Assembly (NCBI GenBank): GCA_902801175.1
Contig: CADCHF010000001.1
Coordinates: forward strand, 143,160 to 207,159
Reading direction: 5' to 3'
Length of the DNA stretch: 64,000 bases
Origin: an uncultured Coriobacteriaceae bacterium
Lineage (GTDB): Bacteria > Actinomycetota > Coriobacteriia > Coriobacteriales > Atopobiaceae
Numbering within the stretch: position 1 is the stretch's first letter; the number at the start of each line of letters is the position of its first letter. The notes under the pieces were generated by a model. That model had not been told where the DNA came from. It searched no databases and saw nothing but the letters and a program-made list of their open reading frames with translations. The position numbers were made by a program, and so were the translations under genes. Positions 63,967 through 64,000 of the stretch are shown here, in pieces.

Positions 63967-64000
63967 CGCGCTTTGCCGCTCCTAAGTCTGACTGACTTGC

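Overview
The window is a GC-rich (about 60% by eye) chromosomal stretch of a saccharolytic anaerobe. Gene content points to Coriobacteriia, most likely Atopobiaceae/Olsenella-like. That content is butyrate-type acyl kinases, many Fe-S flavoproteins, an O2-sensitive sensory [FeFe]-hydrogenase, GH1/GH4 phospho-glucosidases, and PucR-type regulators. The taxonomic call is inference. No rRNA, tRNA, CRISPR array or prophage was seen. The window holds about 53 genes, roughly 35 probable transcription terminators or structured sites, and several small inverted-repeat elements.

Region 1 (1-16.4 kb) is catabolic and energy-conserving. It contains a CobW-type GTPase cut by the window edge, a NuoG/GltD-like plus NuoF-like iron-sulfur flavoprotein pair, a fumarate-reductase-like flavoprotein, an iron-sulfur flavoprotein and a PucR regulator. 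These are followed by a butyrate kinase, an OFA-like MFS transporter, an MBL hydrolase, two small membrane proteins (one frameshifted) and a phosphate acyltransferase with a second acyl kinase. Region 2 (25.8-33.7 kb) looks like the other half of the same system: an ACP-DUF35-thiolase operon, a second PucR regulator, a second iron-sulfur flavoprotein, and a second ACP followed by a CocE/NonD-type hydrolase. The regions are linked by a 16-bp palindrome, TTGTGC-N4-GCACAA and variants. It lies upstream of most of these transcription units, repeatedly 113-126 bp before the start codon. I infer a regulon for an acyl-carrier-protein-dependent degradative pathway that ends in acyl-phosphate and ATP; the substrate is not evident.

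Between them (16.6-25.6 kb) lie a GH25 lysozyme, an XRE regulator, an RpiB-like isomerase, a sensory [FeFe]-hydrogenase overlapping a SpoIIE-type phosphatase, hydrolases and a frameshifted MscS channel. From 34 to 45 kb come sugar genes (Gfo/Idh/MocA, ribokinase, HAD phosphatases, GH1, a broken ROK gene), an EcsC protein, an aldo-keto reductase with ferredoxin clusters, and a TrpB2 gene behind a tryptophan-type T-box.

From 45 to 64 kb are an old-yellow-enzyme gene broken by a 14-bp tandem duplication, and a signalling operon. That operon comprises a transmembrane Ser/Thr kinase with extracellular leucine-rich repeats, a double-FHA ABC ATPase, a permease, and a 27-residue membrane peptide overlapping the permease stop. 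Further genes are a hormone-sensitive-lipase-like hydrolase, an XRE regulator, a DUF1846 protein, a GH4 enzyme, a zinc-ribbon/transglutaminase protein, an ArsC/Spx-like protein, and a radical SAM/SPASM enzyme directly after a secreted peptide with two VYGPP motifs (a possible RiPP pair). The window ends with a lytic-transglycosylase-like wall protein.

Broken genes (12.7, 25.6, 42.6 and 47.1 kb) may be real decay or consensus errors. Only the 47.1 kb event has a clear molecular cause visible in the sequence.
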